This document shows positions 51,992-61,740 of a stretch of 64,000 nucleotides of DNA, piece after piece (the first letter of the stretch is position 1; the number at the start of each line of letters is the position of its first letter). The position numbers were made by a program, and so were the translations under genes. The stretch is taken from assembly GCF_024359525.1 (NCBI RefSeq), contig NZ_JAKZEU010000001.1:62001-126000 (forward strand), written 5' to 3'. The notes under the pieces were generated by a model. The model ran no database searches and was not told the origin of the DNA. It worked only from the letters and a program-made list of their open reading frames with translations. The stretch is from Paracoccus albicereus. Its GTDB lineage: Bacteria > Pseudomonadota > Alphaproteobacteria > Rhodobacterales > Rhodobacteraceae.

Positions 51992-53389
51992 CTAGGCCCG
52001 CAACACTGCGCCGGGATTCATGATCCCGAGCGGGTCCAGCGCGGACTTGATCGCGCGCATTGCGGCCAGCCGTGCCGGATCGCCCCATCGTTCCAGATCG
52101 CCGACCTTCAAGCGTCCGACCCCATGTTCGGCCGAAAAGCTGCCGCCTCGCGCGACGGCGAGTTCGTGGACCAACCGGGAAAGACCGGCGCGCTGATCGT
52201 CGTAATCCGCGCGGCTTCGTCCCTCGGCCGGAAACAGATTGTAGTGCAGGTTGCCGTCGCCCAGATGGCCGAAACAGTTCACGCGGACGTTGCGATCCGC
52301 CAGTTGCGCGCCAGCCTCTTCAATGAAGCCTGCAACTTCTGAGAGCGGAAGCGAAATGTCGTGACTGGCGACCGCGCCGATCTTGCGGTTCGCCTCGGGG
52401 ATCGATTCGCGGACATTCCAGAAATCCGCGGCTTGCTGCTCGCTCTGCGCGATCAGCCCATCATCGACCAGACCGGCTTCGGCCGCCTCGATGAAAAGAT
52501 TTTCCAGCGCGCTTGCCGCTTCCAGACCCTCGGGCAGCCCGACATCGATCAGAACCATCCATTCTGGCGGCTCGGCGAAGGGCAATCGGACCTGCGGCAT
52601 CGTTTCTGCCAGAAAGCGCATTCCCTGTCCCGAGATCAGCTCGAACGCGCTGACGCAGCCTGCCATCCTGGCTTGCGCGCGCGACAGCAGCTCAAGGGCC
52701 GCCTCCGGACCCTCGACCGCCATCAATGCCGTCCCGGTGCTGGCGGGGATGGCCTCCATGACAAGCGAGGCGGCGGTGATGATGCCCAGAGTGCCTTCAG
52801 CGCCGATCAGCAGGTCGCGGATCGAATAGCCGGTATTGTCCTTCCGAAGCCGCGGCAGGCTGCGGATGACCGACCCGTCGGGCATTACAGCCTCGATCCC
52901 CAGACACAAGGCGCGGGTATTGCCATAGCGCAGCACGTTGACGCCGCCCGCATTGACCGCAAGACAGCCGCCGATCTGAGCGGTTCCTTGTGCGGCCAGA
53001 GACAGCGGAAACAGGCGGCCGACGTCCGCGGCTGCGTCGCGCAGAGATTGCAGGGTCACGCCGGCCTCGGCGATCACGACGTTCTCGTCCGGATGGATCG
53101 CGCGGATCGCGGTCATCCGTTCCATTGACAGGATCAGCGGCAGAGCGCCGTCCGGCAGCACCTGACCCGCGACCAGTCCGGTACCGCCGCCGCGCGGGAC
53201 GATCGGAACACGGGCGTCGGCACAGGCGCGAACGACCGCCGCAACTTCATCCGCGTCCCGGGGCGCTGCGACCAGACCGGCCGTCCCCTTCCAGCGGTCG
53301 CGCGGCTCATCCAGATAGGCCGGTGCAACGTCGCGCAACACACCTTCCGGCAGCCGCGCTGCCAGCCGTTCGTCCGCCGAATTCAGCAT
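51992..53389 (-). CDS. FAD-binding oxidoreductase, GlcD/D-2-hydroxyglutarate dehydrogenase type
   Basis: The 465-residue product has an N-terminal PCMH FAD domain (VPIVPRGGGTGLVAGQVLPDG, GGCLAVNAGGVNVLRYG, LIGAEGTLGIITAASL) and a C-terminal FAD-linked oxidase domain with NVRESIPEANR, CFGHLGDGNLHYN and SFSAEHGVGRLK, the metal/substrate His cluster. It oxidises a D-2-hydroxy acid such as lactate, glycolate or hydroxyglutarate; which one is not clear. The ATG at 53387-53389 is supported by AAGGGAAG and family N-termini. It follows the GNAT gene by 23 bases. Confidence 0.93.
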   Translation of the reverse strand: MLNSADERLAARLPEGVLRDVAPAYLDEPRDRWKGTAGLVAAPRDADEVAAVVRACADARVPIVPRGGGTGLVAGQVLPDGALPLILSMERMTAIRAIHPDENVVIAEAGVTLQSLRDAAADVGRLFPLSLAAQGTAQIGGCLAVNAGGVNVLRYGNTRALCLGIEAVMPDGSVIRSLPRLRKDNTGYSIRDLLIGAEGTLGIITAASLVMEAIPASTGTALMAVEGPEAALELLSRAQARMAGCVSAFELISGQGMRFLAETMPQVRLPFAEPPEWMVLIDVGLPEGLEAASALENLFIEAAEAGLVDDGLIAQSEQQAADFWNVRESIPEANRKIGAVASHDISLPLSEVAGFIEEAGAQLADRNVRVNCFGHLGDGNLHYNLFPAEGRSRADYDDQRAGLSRLVHELAVARGGSFSAEHGVGRLKVGDLERWGDPARLAAMRAIKSALDPLGIMNPGAVLRA

Positions 53390-53412
53390 TGTCTTCCCTT
53401 CGTCTTCGCGTC

Positions 53413-53997
53413 TCAGCGCGTTTCGGTGCGTCCGCGACGATCGCTGCGCAGGTTCGCGTAAAGAACGTGATTGCGCCACCGCCCATTGATCTGCAGATAG
53501 CTTTGCGCCACGCCCTCGTACTTGAAACCCGCCCGTTCCAGAACCCCACGCGATGCGGTGTTTTCGGGCAGGCAGGCCGCTTCGATCCGGCTTAGATCCA
53601 GCACGGTGAAGGCATGATGGACCACCGCCCCGATCGCTTCGCGCATGAAGCCCTGCCGTGCGAAGGGTGCGCCGATCCAGTAACCGATCGTTCCCGATTG
53701 CGCCGGTCCCCGCCGGATGTTGTCCAGCGTGATCGCCCCCAGCAACACGCCATCGCGGCGCAGCAGGAACAGGGGCAGCGCGGTGCCGCCCCGGCTGGCA
53801 CGCGCAGCCCAGTAGACACGGTGGGTGAAGCTTTTCTTCGACAGGTGATCGTTGGCCCAGACAGGTTCCCACGGGGTCAGAAACGCGCGGCTTTCACGAC
53901 GCAGGTTGACCCAGGGGGCGAGGTCTTCGTGGGCAGGCAGGCGCAGAACCATCCGCTCGGTTTCCAGCCGAACGGGGGAGCGGCGCCAGAACATCAT
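53413..53997 (-). CDS. GNAT family N-acetyltransferase (RimJ/alanine acetyltransferase type)
   Basis: The 194-residue product has RLETERMVLRLPAHEDLAPW at the start, GTIGYWIGAPFARQGFMREA at the CoA site, LPENTASRGVLERAGFKYEG and a basic C-terminus (RSDRRGRTETR). This fits RimJ-like N-terminal protein acetyltransferases. Its ATG overlaps the M16 stop (ATGA) and a second ATG follows directly. It belongs to the thrC-M16-GNAT coupled string. Confidence 0.9.
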   Translation of the reverse strand: MMFWRRSPVRLETERMVLRLPAHEDLAPWVNLRRESRAFLTPWEPVWANDHLSKKSFTHRVYWAARASRGGTALPLFLLRRDGVLLGAITLDNIRRGPAQSGTIGYWIGAPFARQGFMREAIGAVVHHAFTVLDLSRIEAACLPENTASRGVLERAGFKYEGVAQSYLQINGRWRNHVLYANLRSDRRGRTETR

Positions 53998-55277
53998 GCA
54001 GCGAGTCTTTCCGCCAGCGCCTCGCGCTTTGGCGCCCGCGACACCGGGCCGTATAGCGCCAGCGCCGGTTGCGCACCTTCGATCAGCCGCTGCGCGTGGT
54101 CCAGGACCTCGGTCGGTGTGACGGCCGCGATGCGTTCGGCAACCTCGGCCGGATCGGGCACGCGGCCCCAGATGGCAAGGCTGCGTGCCAGACGTTCGGC
54201 CTGACCCGAGCAGCTCTCCAGCCCCATCAGCATCCCTGCGCGCAATTGCGCCTTGGCACGCTCGATTTCTGCCGCGCTCATGTCGCCTGCAGCGCGCTTC
54301 ATCTCGTCGATGGTCAAGTTCGCCAGATCGGCCACCTGATCGCCGCCGGTGCCCGCATAGATCGTCAGCATCCCGGTATCGTCATGAAAACCCGACTGCG
54401 CGAAGATCGTGTAGCAGAGGCCGCGTTCCTCGCGGATCTTCTGGAACAGGCGCGATGACATGCCCCCGCCTAGTGCACCCGAAAAGATCTGCGCGGCGTA
54501 GAAGTCGTCGGACAAGAAGCCCGGCCCTTCCAGCGCGAGCGCGAAATGGGCCTGTTCAAGCTTCTTCTGGCGCCGCGTTTCCGCCCCGAGCCACCGTGCG
54601 CTTTCGCGCGGCGCTGCCGGAAGCGGTTTCAGGTGCCCGAACGCCGCTTCGGCCAGGCGAACGATGTGGTCGTGATCGACCGCCCCGGCGGCCGAGACGA
54701 TCATCTCACCCGGCCCGTAATGTTCGGCCACGAACCGCGCCAAATCATCGCGCGAGAAGCTGCGTACGCGGTCCGCCGGACCCAGGATCGTGCGACCGAT
54801 GGCCTGGTCTGGATAGGCCGCTTCCTGCAGCCAGTCGAAAATCACGTCGTCTGGTGTGTCCAGCGCCTGACCGATTTCCTGCAGGATTACCCCGCGCTCG
54901 ACTTCGATTTCTCGCTGATCGAAGACCGGGTTCAGCACGATGTCCGAGATGACGTCGAAGGCGAGGTCTAGATCGGCGGTCAGGACCCGCGCGTAGTAGG
55001 CCGTGACATCGCGCGAGGTGTACGCGTTCAGATAGCCGCCCACATCCTCGATCGCCTCAGCGATCTGAATTGCGCTGCGCTTCTTGGTGCCCTTGAAGGC
55101 CATGTGTTCCAGAAAATGCGCGATGCCGTTCTGTTCCAGACGCTCGTCGCGCCCGCCGGCGCCGACCCAGATCCCGAACGCTGCCGAGTGCAGGCCGGGC
55201 ATGTGACGCGTGATGACGCGCAAGCCGTTCGGCAGCGTCGTCAGGCGGGTGGCAGGGTCACTGATGATGGCGTTCAC
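53994..55277 (-). CDS. M16 family zinc metallopeptidase (mitochondrial-processing-peptidase-like)
   Basis: The 427-residue protein has the inverted zinc motif HFLEHMAFKGT near residue 54 (HxxEH), the downstream Glu in VERGVILQEIGQ, and LPNGLRVITRHMPG at the N-terminus. A second, inactive M16 half lies in the C-terminal part (GGGMSSRLFQKIREERGLCY). It is the bacterial single-chain type related to the processing-peptidase beta subunit. Start overlaps the thrC stop (ATGA). The thrC-M16 pair is a common order in alphaproteobacteria. Confidence 0.95.
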   Translation of the reverse strand: MNAIISDPATRLTTLPNGLRVITRHMPGLHSAAFGIWVGAGGRDERLEQNGIAHFLEHMAFKGTKKRSAIQIAEAIEDVGGYLNAYTSRDVTAYYARVLTADLDLAFDVISDIVLNPVFDQREIEVERGVILQEIGQALDTPDDVIFDWLQEAAYPDQAIGRTILGPADRVRSFSRDDLARFVAEHYGPGEMIVSAAGAVDHDHIVRLAEAAFGHLKPLPAAPRESARWLGAETRRQKKLEQAHFALALEGPGFLSDDFYAAQIFSGALGGGMSSRLFQKIREERGLCYTIFAQSGFHDDTGMLTIYAGTGGDQVADLANLTIDEMKRAAGDMSAAEIERAKAQLRAGMLMGLESCSGQAERLARSLAIWGRVPDPAEVAERIAAVTPTEVLDHAQRLIEGAQPALALYGPVSRAPKREALAERLAA

Positions 55278-56656
55278 GCGGTCCTCCGGTCAAGGATCAG
55301 CGATTTAATCGCCTCGCCGTCGTTTTCAACCCGCGTCACACGCTCTGGCAGGTCGAAGATCGCGGCCATATGGGGCGGCAGTGGCGGACGCTGACCGACC
55401 GCAGCCTCGACGGCATCGGGAAACTTGGCCGGATGCGCGGTCGCCAGCGTGATCATCGGCACACCCGGTTCCAGATGCTCGCGGGCGACCTTGATGCCGA
55501 CTGCGGTGTGCGGGCAGACGATCTGACCCGTCTCTGCCCGAACCGTCGCGATCATGGACGAGGTTTCTTCCTCCGACGCCCGACCCGAGCCGTATTGCTC
55601 GCGCAGCGCCTGCAGCGCCCCTTGGCTGATCGTGAATCCGCCCGATTTCAGCTCATCCATCAACTGGCGGATCGCCGCCGCATCGCCGCCATAGGCGAAA
55701 TACAGCGCGCGTTCGAAATTGGAACTGACCTGGATGTCCATGCTGGGGCTGATGGTGGGATAGACCTCGCCAAGCTGGTGTTCGCCCGTGGACAGTGCGC
55801 GGTGCAGGATGTCGTTGCGGTTGGTCGCGGCGATCATGCGCCGGATCGGCACGCCCATCTGGCGCGCGATGGATCCGGCAAAGATGTCGCCGAAATTTCC
55901 CGTCGGCACGGTGAAATCGACGGCGCGGTGAGGGGCGCCCAGGCTGACGGCGGCGGTGACATAATAGACGATCTGCGCCAGAACCCGGCCCCAGTTGATG
56001 CTGTTCACGCCAGCAAGCCCGACCTCGTCGCGAAAGTCGTGATCGTTGAACAGGTCCTTCAGCCGCGCTTGGCAATCGTCGAAATGGCCTGTGACCGCCA
56101 GCGCGTGGACATTGTCGTTGTCTGGCGTCGTCATCTGCCGGCGCTGCACCTCGCTGACGCGACCATGCGGATACATGATGAACACGTCGACATTCGGCAG
56201 GCCGCGGAATGCTTCGATGGCGGCGCTTCCCGTGTCGCCCGAGGTCGCGCCAAGGATGGTGACCCGCTGGCCTGACCGTTCCAGTGCGATCTGGAACAGC
56301 TGCCCGATCAGTTGCATCGCGAAATCCTTGAACGCGAGCGTCGGGCCGTGGAAAAGCTCCAGCAGATGATGGCTGGGGGCCAGTTGGGTCAGCGGCGCGC
56401 GGGCGACATGGCCGAAGCCTTCGTAGGCCCGCGCAATCGCGCCCCGCAACTCGCTGTCGGAAAAGCTTTCCCCCAGGAATGGACGGATCACCCGAAATGC
56501 GGCGTATTCGTAGGACAGCCCCTCGAACGTGGTGAGGTCGTCCAGAGCAGGGACATGCTCGGGCAGATACAACCCGCCGTCACGCGCGAGACCGGTCAGC
56601 ATCGCCTGTTCGAAATTCAGCACCGGGGCCTCGCCCCGGGTCGAGACGTAACGCAT
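55274..56656 (-). CDS. thrC: Threonine synthase
   Basis: This PLP enzyme converts O-phosphohomoserine to threonine. The 460 residues include MRYVSTRGEAPVLNFEQAML, the PLP lysine motif GPTLAFKDFAMQ near residue 108, GATSGDTGSAA, PTGNFGDIFAG and a C-terminal CPHTAVGIKVA. It is the longer class II form. It lies 10 bases after surf1 and is coupled to the M16 peptidase. No other threonine gene is nearby. Confidence 0.97.
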   Translation of the reverse strand: MRYVSTRGEAPVLNFEQAMLTGLARDGGLYLPEHVPALDDLTTFEGLSYEYAAFRVIRPFLGESFSDSELRGAIARAYEGFGHVARAPLTQLAPSHHLLELFHGPTLAFKDFAMQLIGQLFQIALERSGQRVTILGATSGDTGSAAIEAFRGLPNVDVFIMYPHGRVSEVQRRQMTTPDNDNVHALAVTGHFDDCQARLKDLFNDHDFRDEVGLAGVNSINWGRVLAQIVYYVTAAVSLGAPHRAVDFTVPTGNFGDIFAGSIARQMGVPIRRMIAATNRNDILHRALSTGEHQLGEVYPTISPSMDIQVSSNFERALYFAYGGDAAAIRQLMDELKSGGFTISQGALQALREQYGSGRASEEETSSMIATVRAETGQIVCPHTAVGIKVAREHLEPGVPMITLATAHPAKFPDAVEAAVGQRPPLPPHMAAIFDLPERVTRVENDGEAIKSLILDRRTA

Positions 56657-56666
56657 CGTCTGCCCT

Positions 56667-57338
56667 TCAGTAAGTCCGCTGCCTGATACGCCAGATGAGC
56701 GCGACTGTCATCCCTGCCCAGACCGCCGCAATCATGAACCATTGCACGGCATAACTGAGGTGGTTGTTGGGGATGCCCTCGATCCCGATCGGGATCGGTT
56801 CGACACCCTGTGCGTCACCCTCGACCGCACGCGCAACGACAAGGATCGGTTCGGTCCCCAACGCCTCGGCCATCGCGGGCACGTCGCGGGCGAACCAGAT
56901 ATTCTCGGTCATGTTGGGGTCCGGCGTCGCGCTGCCCTTCTCGTCCGGCCAGTGCAGGTTTCCCTGCACCGTCAGGCGGACGGGCGGACGGTCCGCGTGG
57001 CGGGCTTCCTGCGGGACATAGCCGCGGTCCAGCATGATCCGCCGCCCATCATCGGTGACAAAGCCCGACACGATCTGATAGCCGCCACCCTGCGCCTTGG
57101 TGCTGGACAGGATGTCGATCTCTTCGCCGGTCGTCGTCCCCGCGACCGTCACGGGGTCGTATTTCATCGACGGATCGACCTCGGCCGGTAAGGGGACGGC
57201 GGCTGCGTCGATACGCGACTGGATCTGGGCCAGAAGCTCCTCTTTCCATTCCATCCGCTGAAGCTGCCAAATGCCGAGCGCGATCAGAATGGCGCAACCC
57301 ACGACGCCAATCAGCAGGGGTCCGATATAGCGCTTCAT
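56667..57338 (-). CDS. SURF1 family cytochrome oxidase assembly protein
   Basis: SURF1 helps insert heme a into subunit I of aa3-type oxidase. The 223-residue product has a membrane helix at residues 6-25 followed by IWQLQRMEWKEEL, a periplasmic domain (MLDRGYVPQEAR, NLHWPDEKG, NIWFARDVPAMA) and a C-terminal helix (YAVQWFMIAAVWAGMTVALI), the standard SURF1 layout. It directly abuts the GFA gene with no gap. Being next to the cta genes supports a role in oxidase assembly. Confidence 0.95.
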   Translation of the reverse strand: MKRYIGPLLIGVVGCAILIALGIWQLQRMEWKEELLAQIQSRIDAAAVPLPAEVDPSMKYDPVTVAGTTTGEEIDILSSTKAQGGGYQIVSGFVTDDGRRIMLDRGYVPQEARHADRPPVRLTVQGNLHWPDEKGSATPDPNMTENIWFARDVPAMAEALGTEPILVVARAVEGDAQGVEPIPIGIEGIPNNHLSYAVQWFMIAAVWAGMTVALIWRIRQRTY

Positions 57339-57743
57339 TCAGTCAGGCTCGCCATTCCAGGTGCGAACGTGGTCCGGGATCACGATCCCCGGCAGCTTCT
57401 CGGCAACCCAGATATGGGCGGCGTTCGTCAGATCGACCGGATGGTCGAGTGAGCCGCCCTTGATCGACATCGTCTCGCCCCTTGGTTCGTTGACGTGCCA
57501 GATACGTGTTCCGCAATCGGGGCAGAACGCACATTCCAGACGCTTGCCGCTGCCTGTCGGCCGTGTCCAGGTCCGAACCTCTCCGCGGGTCAGCGACACT
57601 GCGGCGGGGGGAACGATCACCGAGATCCCGAAGGCTGACGCCGATTGCGCGCGGCACTCGGTGCAATGACAGCAATAGGTCCGGATCGGGTCAGCATCGA
57701 CCTGATAGCGGACCGCGCCGCACTGGCATCTCCCTGTCAGCAT
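57339..57743 (-). CDS. GFA family zinc protein
   Basis: The 134-residue product has the GFA (glutathione-dependent formaldehyde-activating enzyme/CENP-V-like) cysteine pattern: GRCQCGAV, CCHCTECR and FCPDCGT, which bind two zinc ions. The family is generally annotated by similarity to S-hydroxymethylglutathione synthase, but most members have no proven activity. GGAGG precedes the ATG. The gene abuts surf1 and lies only a few bases after the ctaE terminator. Confidence 0.9.
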   Translation of the reverse strand: MLTGRCQCGAVRYQVDADPIRTYCCHCTECRAQSASAFGISVIVPPAAVSLTRGEVRTWTRPTGSGKRLECAFCPDCGTRIWHVNEPRGETMSIKGGSLDHPVDLTNAAHIWVAEKLPGIVIPDHVRTWNGEPD

Positions 57744-57754
57744 CCTGCACCTCC

Positions 57755-57787
57755 AAAGAAAAACGCGCGGGCCGATGACCCGCGCGT
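57755..57787 (-). terminator. Rho-independent terminator after ctaE
   Basis: ACGCGCGGG (57763-57771) and CCCGCGCGT (57779-57787) form a perfect 9-bp stem with a 7-base loop; on the minus strand it is followed by TTTTTCTTT. It starts 23 bases after the ctaE stop and ends next to the GFA ribosome site. Confidence 0.9.
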
Positions 57788-57809
57788 CGCTGTGACATCG
57801 ATCGCGGGC

Positions 57810-58640
57810 TCAGCGGCCCCAGATATAGATCGAGAAGAACAGGAACAACCAGACCACGTCGACGAAGTGCCAATACCAGGCGGCAGCTTCGAAGCCGACA
57901 TGCTGTTCCTGGCTCATCTGGCCGCGCAGGAAGCGGAACAGGCAGACGGCGAGGAAGATCGTCCCGATGATGACATGCGCGCCGTGGAAACCCGTCGCCA
58001 TGAAGAAGACGCCACCATAGACGGTATCGGACAGACCGAACGCGGCATGGCTGTATTCGTAGGCCTGCAGGACCGTGAAGAACGCACCCAGCACGATCGC
58101 AACGATCAGGCCACGGATCACGGTCTTGCGGTCGTTCTCATGCACCAGGGCGTGGTGTGCCCAGGTCACCGCAACGCCCGACAGCAGCAGGACCAGCGTG
58201 TTGATCAGCGGCAGGTGCCACGGATCGAAGGTCGCGATCCCCTCCGGCGGCCAGACGCCATCCTTGATCGGGCTTTCGGGGCCCATCGGATACATCGCGT
58301 TCTTGAAGAAGGCCCAGAACCACGCGACGAAGAACATCACTTCCGAGGTGATGAACAGGATGAAGCCGTATTGCAGACCGATCCGCACGACCGGCGTGTG
58401 GTCGCCCATCTCGCCTTCGTGGATCACGTCGGCCCACCAGCTGTACATCACGTACAGCACGCCGACGAGGCCCATGAGGAACAGCCAGGGTCCGCTGACC
58501 GGCAGCAGCCACAGGTGCACCTCGCCGGAATGCATCCAGCCGACGGCGCCGTAAAGCATCAGGAAGGCTGCGATCGCACCGAGGAACGGCCAAACCGAGG
58601 GGTGGAGGATGTGGTAGTCGTGATTCTTCGCGTGTGCCAT
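57810..58640 (-). CDS. ctaE: Cytochrome c oxidase subunit III
   Basis: This is a membrane subunit of aa3-type oxidase with seven helices (276 residues). It starts [19 protein letters not shown] and shows [20 protein letters not shown] with the conserved Glu, TWAHHALVH and [15 protein letters not shown] plus the C-terminal [19 protein letters not shown]. All are standard COX III features. The gap to ctaG is 28 bases. Its terminator isolates it from the downstream GFA-surf1-thrC string. Confidence 0.98.
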   Translation of the reverse strand: MAHAKNHDYHILHPSVWPFLGAIAAFLMLYGAVGWMHSGEVHLWLLPVSGPWLFLMGLVGVLYVMYSWWADVIHEGEMGDHTPVVRIGLQYGFILFITSEVMFFVAWFWAFFKNAMYPMGPESPIKDGVWPPEGIATFDPWHLPLINTLVLLLSGVAVTWAHHALVHENDRKTVIRGLIVAIVLGAFFTVLQAYEYSHAAFGLSDTVYGGVFFMATGFHGAHVIIGTIFLAVCLFRFLRGQMSQEQHVGFEAAAWYWHFVDVVWLFLFFSIYIWGR

Positions 58641-58668
58641 TGCGCCTCTCGCCTTGTCCCTCGTCAGG

Positions 58669-59232
58669 TCAGTTTACGGCCGTGTCCGCGGGCGCGTCCA
58701 GCGCGGCCTGCTTCGGTTCGGTCCTGTGGAATGTGTAGCTCAGCGTGATGTCACGGACCCAGCCGGCGTCGCGGTCGTCCACGATATCGGGATCGACGTA
58801 GAACGTCACCGGCATCTCGACCCGCTCGCCCGGCTGCAAGGTCTGCTCCTCGAAACAGAAGCACTGGATCTTGTCGAAATAGTAGCCGGCGACTTCGGGG
58901 GCGACGTTGTAGCTGGCCGTGCCCGTGATCGGCTCGTCACTGTTGTTGACCGCCTCGTAAAAGGCGAGGCCCGTCTCGCCGATGCGGATTTCCATCACCG
59001 TTTCCATCGGACGGAAGGTCCATTCCAGGTTCTTGTCGGTGTTCGCATCGAAGCGCACGCGAACGACCTCGTCCAGGACGGTGTCGGACTCAGCCTCGGC
59101 CCGCTGGGTGGTGCCGCCAAAGCCCGTCACCGAGCAGAACCAGTTGTAGAATGGCACTGCGGCCCAGGCCATGGCGCCCATGAAAACGACGACGCCGACC
59201 AGCATCGTCACGGTCCTGGTCTCGCGTTTCAT
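58669..59232 (-). CDS. ctaG: Cytochrome c oxidase assembly protein CtaG (Cox11)
   Basis: Cox11 delivers copper to the CuB site of subunit I. The 187-residue product has an N-terminal membrane helix (about 8-26), [13 protein letters not shown], the copper-binding CFCFEEQTL motif near residue 120, and [13 protein letters not shown]. The start overlaps the small membrane ORF by ATGA. Order ctaC-ctaB-orf-ctaG-ctaE is the Paracoccus/Rhodobacter cluster. Confidence 0.97.
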   Translation of the reverse strand: MKRETRTVTMLVGVVVFMGAMAWAAVPFYNWFCSVTGFGGTTQRAEAESDTVLDEVVRVRFDANTDKNLEWTFRPMETVMEIRIGETGLAFYEAVNNSDEPITGTASYNVAPEVAGYYFDKIQCFCFEEQTLQPGERVEMPVTFYVDPDIVDDRDAGWVRDITLSYTFHRTEPKQAALDAPADTAVN

Positions 59233-59447
59233 TGTTCGACCTCCGTTGCCGGTTGCGGTTCAGGCTGCTCGATCGGCAGGACAGAGGTCCGCGTCTGGTG
59301 ATCGAAGCCCTCCATCAGATCGCCCTGCTGAACCTTGACCACCGACAGCGCGAAGATCAAAGCCACGAAGCCGATCAGCACCAGCGCCACGCCGACATTG
59401 CGCGACCGGCGGCGACGGTGGAGTTCATGATGCTGACCGATCGCCAT
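59229..59447 (-). CDS. Small single-helix membrane protein in the cta cluster
   Basis: The 72-residue product has a short basic N-terminus ([11 protein letters not shown]), one membrane helix ([20 protein letters not shown], about 18-37) and a polar tail ending [13 protein letters not shown]. It is clamped by overlaps: its ATG shares a base with the ctaB stop, and its stop overlaps the ctaG start (ATGA). An ATG two codons upstream is an alternative. A small ORF at this point is known from related cta clusters, but its function is not; a role in oxidase assembly is likely. Confidence 0.85.
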   Translation of the reverse strand: MAIGQHHELHRRRRSRNVGVALVLIGFVALIFALSVVKVQQGDLMEGFDHQTRTSVLPIEQPEPQPATEVEQ

Positions 59448-60364
59448 CACCATCCCCCCAACCCGTGCTGAATCAGCAGCGCGAGGAAGTGCAGGAACGT
59501 GTAATACAGCGACAGGCGGAAATAGCGCTTCTCGACCGCGTAGCCATCTGCGGCAGCGGTCGTGTCGCTGCGGCGCAGGATGCGCCATCCGCCATGGATG
59601 AACAGCGCGTTCAGAACCAGGGCGACGGCCAGATACAGCGGCCCGCCGACCGAGGTGAAGCCTAGCCAGATCGCGAAGGGCGCGAGCACAAGCGTGTAGG
59701 CGAAGATGTGGCGGCGGGTGGACGTGCGGCCGTGCGTGACCGTCAGCATCGGGACGCCCGCATCGCGGTAATCGTCCTTCATGAACAGCGCGAGCGCCCA
59801 GAAATGCGGCGGCGTCCAGAAGAAGATCAGCGCGAACATCAATAGAGATTCGATGCTGATGCCGCCGGTGGCACAAGCCCAGCCGATCATCGGGGGCAGC
59901 GCGCCAGCGGCCCCGCCGATGACGATGTTCTGCGGCGTCGAGCGTTTCAGCCAGATTGTGTAGACCACGGCATAGAAGAAGATGGTGAAGGCCAGCAGTC
60001 CTGCCGCAACCCAGTTCGCGGCCAGACCCAGCATCATCACCGACACGCCCGATAGCGCGAGCCCAAGACCAAGCGCGTCGCCCGGCTTGACCAGCCCCGC
60101 CGGGATAGGGCGCGAGGCGGTGCGGCGCATCACGCTGTCGATATCGGCGTCATACCACATGTTCAGCGCGCCGGAGGCACCTCCGCCAAGGGCGATGAAC
60201 AGGACGGAACAGAACGCGATGACCGGATGGACCGGAACGGGCGCAACCCACAAGCCGACAAAGGCGGTGAAGACGACCAGCGACATCACGCGCGGCTTCA
60301 GAAGTGCGACGAAATCGCCGAACTCCGCCTCGGGTGCGGGCGCATCTATCTGGGTCGTGGCCAT
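59447..60364 (-). CDS. ctaB: Protoheme IX farnesyltransferase (heme O synthase)
   Basis: CtaB attaches a farnesyl chain to heme b, giving heme o for heme a synthesis. It has 305 residues with about nine helices and the prenyl-diphosphate Asp motif [12 protein letters not shown] followed by [11 protein letters not shown], plus the second Asp cluster in [13 protein letters not shown]. It starts 20 bases after ctaC. Heme A synthase (ctaA) is not in the window. Confidence 0.98.
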   Translation of the reverse strand: MATTQIDAPAPEAEFGDFVALLKPRVMSLVVFTAFVGLWVAPVPVHPVIAFCSVLFIALGGGASGALNMWYDADIDSVMRRTASRPIPAGLVKPGDALGLGLALSGVSVMMLGLAANWVAAGLLAFTIFFYAVVYTIWLKRSTPQNIVIGGAAGALPPMIGWACATGGISIESLLMFALIFFWTPPHFWALALFMKDDYRDAGVPMLTVTHGRTSTRRHIFAYTLVLAPFAIWLGFTSVGGPLYLAVALVLNALFIHGGWRILRRSDTTAAADGYAVEKRYFRLSLYYTFLHFLALLIQHGLGGW

Positions 60365-60384
60365 CGCTCGCTTCGCGTCCCCGA

Positions 60385-61740
60385 TCAGTTGCCGGTCGCT
60401 GCGGCGGGTTCCTCGGCCGCGGGTTCGGTCGCAGGCGCTTCAGCCGCGGGGGCGTCGGTCGCTGCCGCTTCACCGGCCGCTTCCGGCTCGGTCGCGGCAC
60501 CCTGCACGGCGGAGGGCTGCGCTGTCGCCGCTTCGGCGTCGGCAGCGGTCGATTCAGCGGCTGCACCTTCTTCGGTAGCCGGCTGCGCTGTGGCTTCATC
60601 CGCCGCTGCCTCTTCGGCAGCAGGCTGCTCTACAGCAGGTTCTTCAGCTGCAGTAGCTTCGTCGCTAGCCGGCGCCTCTTCGGCAGCCGGCGTTTCTTCG
60701 GCGGCCGGCGCCTCGTCGGCGGCCGGTGCTTCTCCGGCGGACGGCTCGGTTGCGGCAGCACCTTCTACCGGTGCGGACTCCTGGGCAGCCTGTTCTGCCG
60801 CATCTTCGGCAGCGGGCTCATCCGAACCCGGCGCATCGGTCGCGGCATCCTCGGCCGCAGCTTCCGGTGCCTCACCCTCGGCGGCCGCCACCTCGGTCTC
60901 GCCGCCCATCGTGCCACCCTGTTCGGCGACCCAGGCCGCGTAACGCTCGGGCGCCACGGCTTTCACGACGATCGGCATATACGCGTGGTTGATCCCGCAC
61001 AGTTCCGAACACTGGCCGAAATAGACGCCTTCCTTTTCGACGTTAAACCAGGCTTGAGCGATCCGGCCGGGGACCGCATCCTGCTTCACCGCGAATGCGG
61101 GAATGGTCCAGGAGTGGATGACGTCGTTCGCGGTGACCTGCAGCAGCACGTCCTGACCCGTTGGCACGACGACAGCGGTGTCGGTCGCCAGCAGATATTC
61201 GTCTTCGGCATAGCCGTATTCCGCCAGCTCGTCCTCGGCCAGCATCAGCGAATCGAAGGCGAGACCATTCTCGGGATATTCATACGACCAGTACCACTGG
61301 TTGCCGATCGCCTTGATGACGACATCAGGATCTTCCGGCATTTCCTGCGAGTAGAACAACCGCGGCAGCGAGAAGACACCGATCACGATCAGGATCAGGA
61401 CCGGGATCAGCGTCCAGGCGATCTCCACCGGGGTGTTGTGAGTGAACCGCGCCGGAACCGGGTTCGAGCGGCTGTTGTAGCGAAAGATCACGATCGCCAG
61501 CAGTGCGATGACGAAAATCGTGATGATCGTGATGATGATCAGCACGAAATGGTCCAGCCATTGCTGCTGGTGGGCCAGTTCGGTCACCGGCTCCTGAAAG
61601 CCCATCCCGCGCGCGTGCGGCTTGCCGATCGTGGGAAGGTCGCCCAGCGCATCCTGTGCCAGGGCCATGCCCGATGCCAACAGAGAGGACGCCATCGCGA
61701 CCCCCGCAAAAAGCCTCCGGTGCATGTTCGCAATCGCCAT
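60385..61740 (-). CDS. ctaC: Cytochrome c oxidase subunit II with long low-complexity C-terminal tail
   Basis: Subunit II carries the CuA centre that receives electrons from cytochrome c. Of 451 residues, 1-29 form a signal peptide ([11 protein letters not shown]), two membrane helices follow at about 63-87 and 108-125, and the CuA domain has His209, Cys244, Cys248, His252 and Met255 in [12 protein letters not shown], with the electron-entry aromatic stretch NQWYWSYEY near 147-155. From about residue 280 to the end, roughly 170 residues are almost only Ala, Glu, Pro, Thr, Asp and Ser. Normal subunit II proteins end near residue 280-300. The tail is in frame and without stops, so it appears real. 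Confidence 0.96.
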   Translation of the reverse strand: MAIANMHRRLFAGVAMASSLLASGMALAQDALGDLPTIGKPHARGMGFQEPVTELAHQQQWLDHFVLIIITIITIFVIALLAIVIFRYNSRSNPVPARFTHNTPVEIAWTLIPVLILIVIGVFSLPRLFYSQEMPEDPDVVIKAIGNQWYWSYEYPENGLAFDSLMLAEDELAEYGYAEDEYLLATDTAVVVPTGQDVLLQVTANDVIHSWTIPAFAVKQDAVPGRIAQAWFNVEKEGVYFGQCSELCGINHAYMPIVVKAVAPERYAAWVAEQGGTMGGETEVAAAEGEAPEAAAEDAATDAPGSDEPAAEDAAEQAAQESAPVEGAAATEPSAGEAPAADEAPAAEETPAAEEAPASDEATAAEEPAVEQPAAEEAAADEATAQPATEEGAAAESTAADAEAATAQPSAVQGAATEPEAAGEAAATDAPAAEAPATEPAAEEPAAATGN

